Source: Actinomadura cremea
GTDB taxonomy: Bacteria; Actinomycetota; Actinomycetes; Streptosporangiales; Streptosporangiaceae
Reading direction: 5' to 3'
Assembly: GCF_014648495.1 (NCBI RefSeq)
Contig: NZ_BMRF01000009.1
Location: 186,001 to 250,000 of the forward strand
DNA: 64,000 nucleotides
The position numbers and the translations under genes were made by a program. Positions 43,860-53,429 of this stretch are shown piece by piece. Positions within the stretch are counted from its first letter, which is position 1. The number at the start of each line of letters is the position of its first letter. The notes beneath the pieces were generated by a model. It had not been told where the DNA came from. It saw nothing but the letters and a program-made list of their open reading frames with translations, and made no database searches.

Positions 43860-45013
43860 GGGCGCTGACCGCCGCCGAGGCCGTCGCCGCGCTGGTGGTG
43901 ACGGCGCGGTTGGCGCGCGGTCGGGACCGTCCGCCGCCCCTGGCCGCGCCCCCTCGCCCGCGCCCGGCCGGGCCGATCTCGGTGGTGATCCCCGCCCGCG
44001 ACGAGGAGCGGCGGATCCGGGAGTGCCTGGTGCCGCTGCTGGACGATCCGGCGGTGCGGGAGGTGATCGTCGTCGACGACCGGTCCCGCGACGGCACGGC
44101 GCGGCTCGCGGCCGGACTGGGCGCGGTCGTCGTCGCGGGCACCGAGCCGCCCGACGGATGGGTGGGCAAGCAGTGGGCGCTGCGGCAGGGACTGCGGGCC
44201 GCGACGGGGCCCGCCGTGGTGCTGCTGGACGCCGACACCCGCCCGAGGCCCGGCCTGTGCGCGGCACTCGCCGACCTGCTGAAGGACTGCGACCTGGTCA
44301 GCGCCGGTCCCCGTTTCATCACCGGGGGCGGTCTCGAGCAGGCGTTGCACGCCTCGTTCCTGGCCACGCTGGTGTACCGGTTCGGGCCGATCGGCCCGGC
44401 CGCGCGCAGGCCCGGACGGCTGCTGGTCAACGGCCAGTGCCTGGCCTTCCGCAAGGACGCGATGGTGCGGGCCGACGCGTTCGCCCGGGTGCGGGGCCAT
44501 CTCACCGACGACGTCGCGCTGGGACGGCTGCTGGCGCGCGACGGGTGGCGGGTCGCGTTCGTCGACGCGGGCGCGTTCCTGGAGGTCGACATGCACACCG
44601 GCGCCGCCGACGTGTGGCGGGAGTGGGGGCGCTCGATCGCGCTGCGGGACGTCACGACGCCGCTCGGGCTCGCCGGCGATCTGGCGGCGGTGTGGCTGAC
44701 CATGGCCTTGCCGGTACTGCGCCTGCTGTCCGGGCGTCCCGGCCCGCTGGACCTGGCGCTGCTGGCGCAGCGGTTCCTGCTGATGGGCGCGCTGCGCGGC
44801 AGCTACCGCGCTCCGGGTGCGGGCCTGGCCCTGTCGCCGCTGCTGGACCCGGTCACCGCCGTCCGGCTGACCCGGTCCGTGCTGCGTCCCGCGCGGACCT
44901 GGCGCGGCCGCGCCTACGGCCGGCGTGCGCGCGTGACGTCCGGCCGTGCACGTCCGGCCGCCGCCGCTCCGCGCGCTCGGCCAGGGCGGCCTGACCGAAG
45001 CGTGCGCCGATGA
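43856..45013 (+). CDS. Family 2 glycosyltransferase, carotenoid-associated (CruC-like)
   Basis: A 385-residue GT2 enzyme. SVVIPARDEERRI opens the domain. The metal-binding acidic pairs are in VVDDRSRDGTA and LLDADTRPRPG, GQCLAFRK follows, and the VRGHLTDDVALGRLLARDG block is present. Three C-terminal hydrophobic stretches would anchor it in the membrane. It should glycosylate the tertiary hydroxyl made by the hydratase. The ATG overlaps the desaturase stop. The last 161 bases overlap the convergent PlsY-like gene, so the Arg/Ala-rich tail may be dispensable. Confidence 0.88.
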   Translation: MRALTAAEAVAALVVTARLARGRDRPPPLAAPPRPRPAGPISVVIPARDEERRIRECLVPLLDDPAVREVIVVDDRSRDGTARLAAGLGAVVVAGTEPPDGWVGKQWALRQGLRAATGPAVVLLDADTRPRPGLCAALADLLKDCDLVSAGPRFITGGGLEQALHASFLATLVYRFGPIGPAARRPGRLLVNGQCLAFRKDAMVRADAFARVRGHLTDDVALGRLLARDGWRVAFVDAGAFLEVDMHTGAADVWREWGRSIALRDVTTPLGLAGDLAAVWLTMALPVLRLLSGRPGPLDLALLAQRFLLMGALRGSYRAPGAGLALSPLLDPVTAVRLTRSVLRPARTWRGRAYGRRARVTSGRARPAAAAPRARPGRPDRSVRR

Positions 45014-45575
45014 AGGTCATCAGCATCCCGGTGCCCGCCACGTGCGCGGCGGGGGCGAACGGCAGCTGCAGCGCGGGCAGCGCGAACACCGCGACCCGTG
45101 CGCCCTTGGCGAACGAGCCGGTCGCCAGGCCGACGGCGGCGAGCGTCCCGAGCCCCAGCCCGAACGCCGGCGGGCAGATGACCGCCATGCCGCCGACGAA
45201 GGTCAGCACGCAGCGCCCGCCGCGGCGTCCGGCGAACACCGGCCAGGCGTGCCCGGCCATGGCCGCGCCCACCGCCGTGTACACCGGGACGGCGCTGCGC
45301 CCGCGGAGCCGACCGCCCGCACCCGTCCGCGCGCCGTCGGCCACCAGGCCGAGCAGCCCCGCCGCGGTGCCCTTGAGGAGGTCGCCGGCGAACACCGGCG
45401 CGGCCGACCGGGCGCCCAGGCGTTGCCTGACGTTCCAGAAGCCGGGGTTGCGGTCGCCCACCGAGCGCGGGTCGAAGCCGTGGGCGCGGCCGACCAGCAC
45501 CGCGACCGGCACCGAGCCGAGCAGGTAACCGCCGATGACCGGGACGAGCACGGATGTGACGGGAACGGGAGTCAT
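44853..45575 (-). CDS. PlsY-family acyltransferase homologue in the carotenoid cluster
   Basis: A 240-residue protein with about five helices. It has PlsY-like motif 1 ([16 protein letters not shown]) and motif 2 ([15 protein letters not shown]), though the usual GGK is GGR and the third motif (HRxNI-like) is not visible. ATG 45575 has GGAAGGAAG upstream. PlsY moves an acyl group from acyl-phosphate to glycerol 3-phosphate. Beside a plsX gene and a carotenoid glycosyltransferase, this copy might acylate the carotenoid sugar instead. Both ends overlap neighbours on the opposite strand. Confidence 0.75.
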   Translation of the reverse strand: MTPVPVTSVLVPVIGGYLLGSVPVAVLVGRAHGFDPRSVGDRNPGFWNVRQRLGARSAAPVFAGDLLKGTAAGLLGLVADGARTGAGGRLRGRSAVPVYTAVGAAMAGHAWPVFAGRRGGRCVLTFVGGMAVICPPAFGLGLGTLAAVGLATGSFAKGARVAVFALPALQLPFAPAAHVAGTGMLMTFIGARFGQAALAERAERRRPDVHGRTSRAHAGRRRGRARSARDAARTGSAGRR

Positions 45576-46272
45576 CGCTTCCTTCCATCTCCTCAGGTAC
45601 GCGAGCGTGGACGCCATGCGGCACATGGCGCTGGACCGCCCGAGTCTGCGCGCGGCGGCGGGCTTGTCGTTCTGGCGGTTGCTGGGGACCGGGCGCGGCC
45701 GCTCCATGAGCCTGGGCGCCGATCTGCGCCGGTGGGCGCTGTTCGCGGTCTGGGACGGCGAGGCCGCGCTGGAGGAGTTCCTGGAGCGCTCCGCGGTGGC
45801 GAACCGGTGGCGCGCCGAGGCCGAGGAAGCCTGGCACGTGCGGTTGCGGCCGCTGTCCTCGCGCGGACGATGGGGCGGACGGGACCCGTTCGGCGCGCGG
45901 AACGGGCCGGGCGCGCACGTCCCGGACGCACCCGTGGCCGTGCTGACCCGCGCGTCCATCCGCCCACGCCGGCTGGTCGCGTTCTACCGCGCGGTGCCCG
46001 AGGTGGACCGTGCTCTGCGGGACCAGGACGGATGCCTGGCCTCGGTCGGCGTGGGCGAGTGGCCGCTGGCACGGCAGGCGACGTTCTCCCTCTGGCGCGA
46101 CGAGGCGGCGATCGACCGGTTCGCCTACCGGGGCCACGCCCACCGTGACGTGATCGGACGGGTGCGGGCCCACGACTGGTATTCGGAAGAACTGTTCGCC
46201 CGGTTCGCCCCCTACGGAAGCCGGGGGAGCTGGGACGGCCGCGACCCGCTGCGCGCACACGCCGGGGGATGA
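45535..46272 (+). CDS. CrtA-like carotenoid monooxygenase (spheroidene monooxygenase family)
   Basis: A 245-residue protein. The FHLLRY start, [16 protein letters not shown] and [15 protein letters not shown] in the first half, then [19 protein letters not shown] and the [23 protein letters not shown]-terminus match CrtA, which adds a keto group at C-2 of acyclic carotenoids. GTG 45556 is an alternative start. Its 5' end overlaps the divergent PlsY-like gene, so their promoters lie inside each other's coding sequence. It is convergent with plsX, five bases apart. Confidence 0.85.
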   Translation: MTGTSTDVTGTGVIASFHLLRYASVDAMRHMALDRPSLRAAAGLSFWRLLGTGRGRSMSLGADLRRWALFAVWDGEAALEEFLERSAVANRWRAEAEEAWHVRLRPLSSRGRWGGRDPFGARNGPGAHVPDAPVAVLTRASIRPRRLVAFYRAVPEVDRALRDQDGCLASVGVGEWPLARQATFSLWRDEAAIDRFAYRGHAHRDVIGRVRAHDWYSEELFARFAPYGSRGSWDGRDPLRAHAGG

Positions 46273-46277
46273 CCGGC

Positions 46278-47345
46278 TCATGCCCGGCCTCCGACCGCCG
46301 AACCCGTCGGGGCGTCCGCCACGGTCAGGGCCGAGGCGACCGTACAGGCCCGCGCGACGGCGGTGGCTCCGGACGATCCGTGGGCGACGAGAACGGACCC
46401 GTTCAGCCCCAGCAGTGCCGCGCCGCCGTGGGCGTCGGCGCTGTAGCGCCGGCCCACCTCGGCGAGCGCGTCCGGTACGGCGGCCGACCCGTCGGCGGCC
46501 ATGCCCAGCACGGTGCGGACGCAGCCCTCGATGTTCTTCAGGACCACGTTGCCGGTGAACCCGTCGGTCGCCACCACGTCCACGGTTCCGGCCAGCACGT
46601 CGTGGCCCTCGACGTTGCCGTGGAACCGTACCGGCAGGTCCGGCAGCAGCCGGGCCGCCTCGCGGACGAGCCGGTTGCCCTTCCCCGGCTCCGAGCCGAT
46701 CGACAGCAACCCCACCAGCGGGTCGGGCACGCCCAGCACCGTCCGCGCGTACCGCCCGCCCAGGACGGCGAACTGCGCGACCATCGGCGCGGTGGGGTCG
46801 GCCGTTCCGCCCACGTCGACCAGCACGGTGGAACCGGACGCCGTGGGCAGGGCGATGGCGAGCGCGGGACGCAGCACACCGTCCGCGCGTCCGAGGACGC
46901 GGACGGCGCAGGCCACCACGGCACCCGTCGAGCCGGCCGAGACGAAGGCGGCGCCCCGGCGCCGCGCGAGTTCGCAACCGACTCTCAGGCTGGTGGCGGG
47001 ACGCGCGATCGCCTGCGCGACCCCGTCGGTCATCGTGACGGTGCCGTCGGTGTGCACGACCTCCAGCTCGCCGAGGCCGCCGTGCACGCGCAGTTCCCGA
47101 TGGATCTGCTCCCGGCGGCCGACCAGGATCACCTCCGCACCCTGCTCGCGGTGCGCGGCCAGGGCGCCCGGCACGGTCTCCACCGGCCCGTGATCGCCGC
47201 CCATCGCGTCCAGCACGACCGGACGTCCCGGCCCCGTGGTGGCGCGGCGCGCGGGCCGGGCGAGGCCGGACGGGAGCACCGCCCCGGCCGCGCCGTCCGA
47301 GGGCGGGACGTCGCCGGGCGCGACCACCTCAGCCCTCCGCGGCAC
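46278..47345 (-). CDS. plsX: PlsX phosphate acyltransferase, third gene of the crtI-crtB operon
   Basis: A 355-residue enzyme that makes acyl-phosphate from acyl-ACP. VVLDAMGGDHGP follows a 40-residue Ala/Gly-rich extension. SAGSTGAVV, LVDVGGTADP, SIGSEPGKGN and TDGFTGNVVLKNIEG are classic PlsX motifs. The GTG lies inside the end of crtB, so it is translationally coupled to carotenoid genes rather than to fatty-acid genes. This points to a dedicated copy that feeds the PlsY-like protein. A household role in phospholipid synthesis cannot be excluded. Confidence 0.9.
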   Translation of the reverse strand: MPRRAEVVAPGDVPPSDGAAGAVLPSGLARPARRATTGPGRPVVLDAMGGDHGPVETVPGALAAHREQGAEVILVGRREQIHRELRVHGGLGELEVVHTDGTVTMTDGVAQAIARPATSLRVGCELARRRGAAFVSAGSTGAVVACAVRVLGRADGVLRPALAIALPTASGSTVLVDVGGTADPTAPMVAQFAVLGGRYARTVLGVPDPLVGLLSIGSEPGKGNRLVREAARLLPDLPVRFHGNVEGHDVLAGTVDVVATDGFTGNVVLKNIEGCVRTVLGMAADGSAAVPDALAEVGRRYSADAHGGAALLGLNGSVLVAHGSSGATAVARACTVASALTVADAPTGSAVGGRA

Positions 47346-48264
47346 GCGGGCGCCGCTCGGCGCGGGCCGCGGCGGACGCGGCCACCAGGTGCCGTGTGAA
47401 GATCGCGGCCCGGCGCCGGCGCGGGACCCGCGCCCGCTCCACGAGCACGTCGTGGTCGGCCGCGGCGATCCGGTCCAGGATGCCGCCGTACAACGCCGCC
47501 GCGGCGCGGATGCAGGGCCGCGAGGACGGGACCAGCATCTCGATGCCCTCCCGCGCGAGCCGGTAGTGGCGGCGGGCCCGCCCGGCCTCGAAGGCGATCA
47601 GCTCACGCAGCTCCGGCGTGCAGCCTCCGGCGAGTTCGGCCTCGGTGACCCCGAACCTCGCCATGTCCTGCAGCGGCAGGTAGATGCGGCTGCGGGCCTT
47701 GTCCTCGGCCACGTCCCGCAGGAAGTTGGTGAGCTGGAACGCCCGTCCCAGCTCGCGGGCGGGCTCCCGCGCGACCCGCTCGGCGCCGGGCACCGTCTCC
47801 AGCACCGGCAGCATCATCAGTCCGATCGCCGCGGCCGAACCCTCCATATAGGTCAGCAGATCCTGGTAGGTGTCGTAGCGGGTGACGGTCAGGTCGGCGC
47901 GCATCGAGGACAGGAACGCCCGGACGTCGTCGTGCTCGATGCCGAAGGACCGCACCGTGTGGACGAACGCGGGCAGCACCGGGTCCCGCACCGGTTCCCC
48001 GGCCAGGCTCGCCTCCAGCCGCGCCGCCACGCCGTCCAGCGCCGCGGCCCGCCCGGCGGAGGAGCCGGCGCCGGACCTGCGGTCGGTGACATCGACGATG
48101 TCGTCGACGTGCCGGGCGAATCCGTACAGCGCGTGCACGTGCCTGCGCTTCCACGCGGGCAGGAGCAGCGTGGCGAGATAGAACGAGCGGCCGTGCCGGG
48201 CGTTGATGCGCCGGCAGTGCTCGTAGCTGGTCGTCAACGTCATCGGACGCGTGGTCGTCGTCAT
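47329..48264 (-). CDS. crtB: Phytoene synthase
   Basis: A 311-residue trans-prenyltransferase that couples two GGPP molecules. The first Asp-rich motif is HVDDIVD near residue 47 and the second is in FLRDVAEDKARSRIYLP. RYDTYQDLLTYMEGSAAAIG is a family block. The ATG 48264 overlaps the crtI stop, and its 3' end overlaps plsX. No GGPP synthase is seen in this window. Confidence 0.94.
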   Translation of the reverse strand: MTTTTRPMTLTTSYEHCRRINARHGRSFYLATLLLPAWKRRHVHALYGFARHVDDIVDVTDRRSGAGSSAGRAAALDGVAARLEASLAGEPVRDPVLPAFVHTVRSFGIEHDDVRAFLSSMRADLTVTRYDTYQDLLTYMEGSAAAIGLMMLPVLETVPGAERVAREPARELGRAFQLTNFLRDVAEDKARSRIYLPLQDMARFGVTEAELAGGCTPELRELIAFEAGRARRHYRLAREGIEMLVPSSRPCIRAAAALYGGILDRIAAADHDVLVERARVPRRRRAAIFTRHLVAASAAARAERRPRAAEG

Positions 48265-49766
48265 CGGCTGCCCTCCAGGATCCGGGCGGCGGCCAGCCGC
48301 CCCGAGATCAGGGCCGGGGGAACCCCGACGCCCGGGGCGGTGTGCATACCGGCGAAGTGCAGGCCGCGCACCTTCCGGCTGCGGCCGGACGGGCGCAGCC
48401 ATGCCGTCTGCGTGAAGCGGTGGTCCAACGCGAAGGGCGTGCCGGCCGAGTGCCCCAGCCGGGCCCACGCCGGCGGATCGAACGTCAGCCGCGGCCGGTC
48501 CGACAGGTCGCCGTACCCCAGGGCGGCGAGACGCCCCAGCAGCCGCTTCTCCAACCGCTCCGTGAGCCGGTCCCAGTCGGCTCCGCAGGTCAGGTTCGGG
48601 ACGGGTTCGAGCACGCTGAGCGTCGAGTGCCCGGACGGAGCGGCGGTGGCGTCCGCGCCGGGATGGGTGACCAGGAGACTGGGGTCGGGCTGCGGCCGTC
48701 CGGCCACGAGCGCGGAGAACGCGCCCCCCGGCTCTCGACCGAAATGCACGGTGTGATGCGCCTGTTCCGGTAGGCGTCGGTCCAGACCGAAATGGACGAC
48801 CAGGCAGGACGGCGAGTGGCGGGGGCGCCGCAGCCGCCAGTCGGTCGCCTGCTCCGGAAGCAGCCCCGAGTGCGCCCGGACCCGGTCACAGGCGACCACG
48901 ACATGGCTCGCGGCGATGCGCTCACCGGTGTCCAGCCGCACCGCCCGCACGCCGCACGCGCCGGTCTCGACCCGTTCGGCGCGCACGCCGTACCGCACGC
49001 ACGTCCCCACCTTCTCCGCCACACCCGCCAGGGCCCTGGGGACGGCGTGCATCCCGCCGTCGCGAGGGAAGTAGACGCCGCCGACGGTGTCCATGTGCGC
49101 CACCACCGCGTAGATCGCCAGCGCCTGGTGCGGAGCGAGCCCGACGTACAGCGACTGGAAGGTGTGCGCCCGGACGAGCCGCTCGTCGCTCAACTGCCCG
49201 GCGACGAACCGGTCCAGGCGCCTGAAACCGCCCGCCGCGGCCAGCTTCAGCAGCGCGTACGGGCGCGCCATGTCGCGCAGCCGTGTCATGTCGGCGTCGA
49301 TGAACGCCGCCCACTCCGCCTCGAACATCGCGCCGAGCCGGCGCCGGAACCGCAGATACCGCGCGGCCTCGGCCGGGCCGCACAGCGCGCGCACGTTGTC
49401 GGCCATCTCCCGGGCGCCCGCCACGACGTCCAGGTGCGAGCCGTCGGGGAAGGCCAGCCGGTAGAAGGGAGACAGCCGCCGCAGCGGCAGCCACCTGTCG
49501 ACGTCCTCACCGGCCGCGCCGAAGACGCCGGCCAGCACGTCCGGCATCGTCAGCACCGACGGGCCGGTGTCGAACCGGTAGGGCCCCACGTCGGCCGTCC
49601 CGCAGCAGCCCCCCGGTTCCCGTCCGGCCTCGACGACCACGACCTCACGTCCGCGCGCCGCGAGATGGATCGCGGCCGACAGCCCGGACAGCCCCGCGCC
49701 GACCACCACCACCGGACCACGCCCGGCCGGCGATCCGGTCCGCGGCGCGTTCGGCGGCGAGCCCAT
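48261..49766 (-). CDS. crtI: Phytoene desaturase
   Basis: A 501-residue FAD enzyme: VVVVGAGLSGLSAAIHLAAR, EPGGCCGTADVGPYRFDTGPSV, and a C-terminal LHFAGMHTAPGVGVPPALISG in which the CrtI signature is recognisable. It would convert phytoene to neurosporene or lycopene. ATG 49766 is chosen as the family start; the frame is open to 49832. It is the first gene of the crtI-crtB-plsX operon. Confidence 0.93.
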   Translation of the reverse strand: MGSPPNAPRTGSPAGRGPVVVVGAGLSGLSAAIHLAARGREVVVVEAGREPGGCCGTADVGPYRFDTGPSVLTMPDVLAGVFGAAGEDVDRWLPLRRLSPFYRLAFPDGSHLDVVAGAREMADNVRALCGPAEAARYLRFRRRLGAMFEAEWAAFIDADMTRLRDMARPYALLKLAAAGGFRRLDRFVAGQLSDERLVRAHTFQSLYVGLAPHQALAIYAVVAHMDTVGGVYFPRDGGMHAVPRALAGVAEKVGTCVRYGVRAERVETGACGVRAVRLDTGERIAASHVVVACDRVRAHSGLLPEQATDWRLRRPRHSPSCLVVHFGLDRRLPEQAHHTVHFGREPGGAFSALVAGRPQPDPSLLVTHPGADATAAPSGHSTLSVLEPVPNLTCGADWDRLTERLEKRLLGRLAALGYGDLSDRPRLTFDPPAWARLGHSAGTPFALDHRFTQTAWLRPSGRSRKVRGLHFAGMHTAPGVGVPPALISGRLAAARILEGSR

Positions 49767-50185
49767 CAACGCGACCCGCCCGAGCCGCGCTCTCCGTCCA
49801 CACCCTTCCGGAAGCCCATCCGCCTGCCCCATTTCTCCGCCGAGGTCTGCGCCGCGTTCGTCCCCGGAGGCCGCGCGGGCGATGCCGCAGGCGCGTACCG
49901 CCCCGGTGGACCGGCCGCCGCGTTCGGCGGGGTCCTGCCGTCGACGCGGTCACCGCGTCGCCGCCTCGCCGGCGCCGCATCGATCGAGGCGATCGCGGCC
50001 GTGGACACGAGACTTGCTCACCGCCCCCTTTTGGTCGGTCGCTCCGTACCCGGCGTCCAGTAGCGCAAGCGCCCATCCAAGAAACCTTTGCCCACCGACG
50101 CGAGCACCCTTGGCCCAACGACCTGCACCAATGTCGCGGTGCGCGAGCGCCGGCCGAGTCCCCGGAGCGTCCGGGGCGAGATCGG
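49767..50185. other. Region upstream of the carotenoid operon
   Basis: No gene is supported. The minus strand should contain the crtI operon promoter; no clear sigma-A, ECF or MerR (LitR) site was recognised. Confidence 0.35.
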
Positions 50186-50455
50186 TCAGGGCCGCAGCAG
50201 CACCTTGATGGCGCGGTCGTGGATCAGGTCGATCGGTTCGGGCAGGAACCGGCGCATCGGCGCGGGTCCGCCGTGCAGTGGACCTGGGAGAAGAACCGCT
50301 GGTTCACCGGGCAGCGCGACGTCGTGGGAGACGCCGACGAACCCGAATGTGGCCGCCGGGACGGGGGGAGCCGATGGCCTGCGTCATCGACTCCTGGGCG
50401 AAGTGTTCGGCCGGGGCCTTGAGTTGGAGTGCGGGTGATGTGTTCCATCTGAACT
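50186..50455 (-). pseudogene. Zinc-type alcohol dehydrogenase, C-terminal debris
   Basis: Pieces of the NAD-binding and C-terminal part are spread over all three minus-strand frames: QESMTQAIGSPRPGGH, then GFVGVSHDVALPGE, then FFSQVH, then GGPAPMRRFLPEPIDLI, and finally DRAIKVLLRP with a stop at 50186-50188. The stretch between EPIDLI and DRAIKV is deleted. An AAGGAG and an ATG (about 50449) precede it with MEHIT, which may come from another oxidoreductase start. Confidence 0.55.
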
Positions 50456-50898
50456 CCTTGATCGAACGAACGGAATGCCGCCGAGTTGTCCGCTGCGCTC
50501 CAGGGACCGAGGCATGCAAAAGGTTTGACCGGCTCTTGGCCGAAACTGCTCCCTGGCGGGCAATGGCCGGAACGCCTATCCAGCAGTGGGGACGGACGAC
50601 CGTCCGCAGCGGCCACGCTCTCGAGCATCTCCGATCGTTGTCGATACCCAGGAACTCGCGGGTCAACGTGGGAGAGAAGGATCCTGATATTCCAGGTACC
50701 GGCAGAGCCCCCGCCAAGCGCATCCGCCCGCCTGGCTCGGGAACGTGCATACCCAGGGCGACGGGCCCTCCCGTCCCTCCGCGGCGACCGGCGCGTCCTC
50801 GGCCCGCGCCGGGAGGAGGACGTCCTCACCCGCGCGGGCCAACCGGACCACCCTTCGGCGGGAGGCTCGGCGGATCGGTGCCCGCGAGGCTTGGCCCT

Positions 50899-51661
50899 AT
50901 GGGTGCGATCTTCAGGCGGTGGCCGGCGTGGGCCGGGTACGCGGGCGGCGCGTGGTCGGTGATGGCGGTGGGGCTCGCCCTCTACTGGGCGGGCGGCGGG
51001 ACGGCCGGGTATCCGCTGCGGGGCGTGCGGGGCCGGGACGTGCGCGCACTGCGGACGCCCGCACGCCGGCACGGGGACCGCGAAGGCTCCGGCACCGGTG
51101 ACGGACGCGCCGCGCGCCGTCCGCCCGGCGGCCCGGGGGGGCGTGCTGGCGTTCGTCCCGTACATGGTGATGAAGACGACGTGGGCGTTCGGCGGGACGT
51201 TCGCGGGCATTCCGGGTGCCGAGGTCGTCGCCGAATTCCGCCGCAACGGCGCGTCCGGGCTGATCCTCACGCTGGAACGGTACGGGCTGGACTTCACCAC
51301 GCTGTCGGCGCTCGCCGGGATCTTCCTGCTGCTCGCCTTGACGCACCGGTGGGGGCAGATGTTCCCGCGCTGGGCGCCGCCGCTCGCCGGCCGCCGGGTG
51401 CCGCGCTGGCTGCCGCTCGTCCCGGCGTGGCTCGGAGCGGCGAGGCTCGGCCCGTACGGGATCGCGGGGACGCTCGGCTACCTGCTGCCGATCGCCGTGG
51501 GCCTCCGGGAACTCCCGGACGACGGTGTCATGAGCGGGTGGTCCGGCTGGACGGTCGCCGCGTGCGGGATCGGCGCGTTCGGCGTCTACGGAACCGCGCT
51601 CGGCGCCGCCGCGTGGTCCTACCAGCGGCGCACCCGTCCGCGCTGCACGATCGAATGCTGA
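50899..51661 (+). pseudogene. Membrane protein gene with a frame break
   Basis: The first frame (ATG 50899) gives MGAIFRRWPAWAGYAGGAWS and one helix. The protein then continues in the +1 frame as CGACGAGTCAHCGRP and, from GTG 51098, four further helices (FVPYMVMKTTWAFGG; LTHRWGQMFPRW; IAGTLGYLLPIAVG). A CxxC-like cluster separates the parts. In relatives I recall more helices between these parts, so a deletion plus frameshift is likely. The 187-residue part from 51098 could still be made. Confidence 0.5.
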
Positions 51662-52294
51662 GGGCCGGGCACGGTACGTCCGCCATTGGGACCCTTGGAC
51701 ATGTTCGAAACAGGATCGCGGTCATCGGCGAATGGCTTATCTCGTTGGGAAGAAATTACTTTTCGTACATCCCGGGGAGCAAGGCCAGCGACTTGCCGAG
51801 TCGCCGACCCGCGAGAGTCCGCACCGCGGTGCCGGCGACCGCACGGAAATTCATTGGCCGCCCCAACGCTGTAGGGTGGCTGTCGTGGAAGAGACTTCCG
51901 CACACCTGACCGCTAAGCCGAGTCGGCTGCTCACTCAGGTGCGCGCGCGGATACCACTACCGGAGCCCGGCCCCGTGCTGAACGGGTTCGGGGGCGGCAG
52001 GCCCACCCGAGCCCGGATGTCCGAAGGTGCGAAAGGGTGACCGGCACCACGCAGGAGCATCGGCGACTTCGACGCATGGACCGAGCGCTGGAGCCGCATT
52101 TCGGTCGAGGACAGGCAGACTCGCCCCGACCGCTCACGCATCACCGACGAGCTTGAATCCACTTTGGCGCAGGCCGCCGCCCTCGACCGCCGCGCCATAC
52201 CGGGAGTCCATGAACGCGCCCACGCCGCAGACGGCACCGACCCGTCCGTGCGGTAACGCGTGACAAGCTCGATATCGATCCTCGAAGGAGAACC
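51662..52294. other. Region with small frame remnants
   Basis: TAGGGT (51872-51877) lies seven bases before GTG 51885, which opens a 51-residue frame (LTAKPSRLLTQVRARIPLPE). A second stretch ending with TAA at 52253 reads DFDAWTERWSRISVEDRQTR, then RITDELESTLAQAAALDRRA, without a start codon. Both look protein-like in composition but I cannot name them. They may be remains of an integrated element. Confidence 0.3.
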
Positions 52295-52585
52295 ATGACC
52301 CGCGAGTCCAAGCTGGACCTGTACGACCTGCTGCGGAAAAGCAGCGGTAACGAGCCCGTTGAACCCGAGAAGCTTCCCGAGCCCGATCGGGGCACCGGTC
52401 GTTCCGGGGGCGCGAAGACGACGACCCCGCGCCGGGCCCGCTCCGGCCGGACCGGGCCCGTGACGGTGCGCAGGGCCGACCCCCGGTTGTGGGAGGCCGC
52501 CCGAGAGGCGGCGGACGGAGACACCAGCCGCCTGGAAATCCTGGCCGACGGCTCGGTGGTCATTCACAATCAACCGATCAGGTGA
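52295..52585 (+). CDS. Small hypothetical protein
   Basis: A 96-residue protein with AAGGAG just upstream of the ATG. The first half is polar and Pro/Arg-rich. The second half (VTVRRADPRLWEAAREAADG, then SRLEILADGSVVIHNQP) has a compact alpha-beta look, like small proteins I recall from actinomycete integrative elements. No function is claimed. Confidence 0.55.
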   Translation: MTRESKLDLYDLLRKSSGNEPVEPEKLPEPDRGTGRSGGAKTTTPRRARSGRTGPVTVRRADPRLWEAAREAADGDTSRLEILADGSVVIHNQPIR

Positions 52586-52736
52586 CCCCGAGCGGCCGGG
52601 GAACGAACGACGCATCCCGGCCACCGGGGTGGAGACCGAGGTAACGGACGGCCCACGGCCCCAGGGCCTGGGCAGGACCCCGCCCCGTCCGATGCGGAGT
52701 CTCACGGCCGGACGGGCGCGGTCGCCGGCGCGTCCC

Positions 52737-53384
52737 TCAGCCCCGTCCGGGGGCCGCGTTCTCCAGGTCGTCGATGCTGCCGGACATGATCGTGCGGATG
52801 TGCTCGGTGATGTGCTCGATCGGCCAGTCCCACCAGGCCAGGGCCAGGAGGCGGTCGACGTCGGCGTCGCCGTGGCGGCGACGGATGAGCCGGGCGGGGT
52901 TGCCGCCGACGACGCCGTAGTCGGGCACGTCGTCGACGACGACGGAGCCGGAGGCGACGATCGCACCGTGGCCGATGCGGACGCCCGGCATCACCGTGGC
53001 CCGGTACCCGAGCCAGATGTCGTGGCCCAGCACGGTGTCGCCCCGTCCGGGCAGGCCGGTGATGAGGTCGACGTGCTCGGCCCAGGAACCGCCCATGATC
53101 GGGAACGGAAAGGTCGACGGGCCGTCCATGCGGTGGTTGGCGCCGTTCATGATGAACCGCACGCCCTCGCCCAGGGCGCAGAACCTCCCGATGACCAGCC
53201 TCTCCGGCCCGTAGTGGTACAGGACGTTCCGGGTCTCGAAGGCGGTCGGATCGTCCGGGTCGTCGTAGTACGAGAACTCCCCGACCTCGATCAGGGGCGA
53301 GGTGATCAACGGTCGCAGCAGGACCAGACGCGGCTGCTCGGGCATCGGATGCACCACGGTCGGGTCGGCGGGGGCAGATGGCAT
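52737..53384 (-). CDS. Vat-type (CatB-related) O-acetyltransferase, probable streptogramin A resistance
   Basis: A 215-residue left-handed beta-helix acetyltransferase. EVGEFSYYDDPDDP, then YHYGPERLVIGRFCALGEGV, IMNGANHRMDG and DIWLGYRATVMPGVRIGHG follow the Vat family closely, including the catalytic His in the NGANHRMD segment. The C-terminus LLALAWWDWPIEHI is also Vat-like. Vat enzymes acetylate streptogramin A; other xenobiotic acetyltransferases share the fold. The gene starts 46 bases after the ABC-F stop on the same strand, so the two form an operon. Confidence 0.85.
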   Translation of the reverse strand: MPSAPADPTVVHPMPEQPRLVLLRPLITSPLIEVGEFSYYDDPDDPTAFETRNVLYHYGPERLVIGRFCALGEGVRFIMNGANHRMDGPSTFPFPIMGGSWAEHVDLITGLPGRGDTVLGHDIWLGYRATVMPGVRIGHGAIVASGSVVVDDVPDYGVVGGNPARLIRRRHGDADVDRLLALAWWDWPIEHITEHIRTIMSGSIDDLENAAPGRG

Positions 53385-53429
53385 AGGGAATCGTTGCCTT
53401 TCTGAAGGAGAGTCGTCGGCCGGTGAACG

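Noticed and set aside
51885-52040. Tyrosine recombinase start (PSRLLTQVRARI resembles integrase N-termini)
   Set aside because: The similarity is a dozen residues long, no catalytic domain follows, and no attachment site was found.
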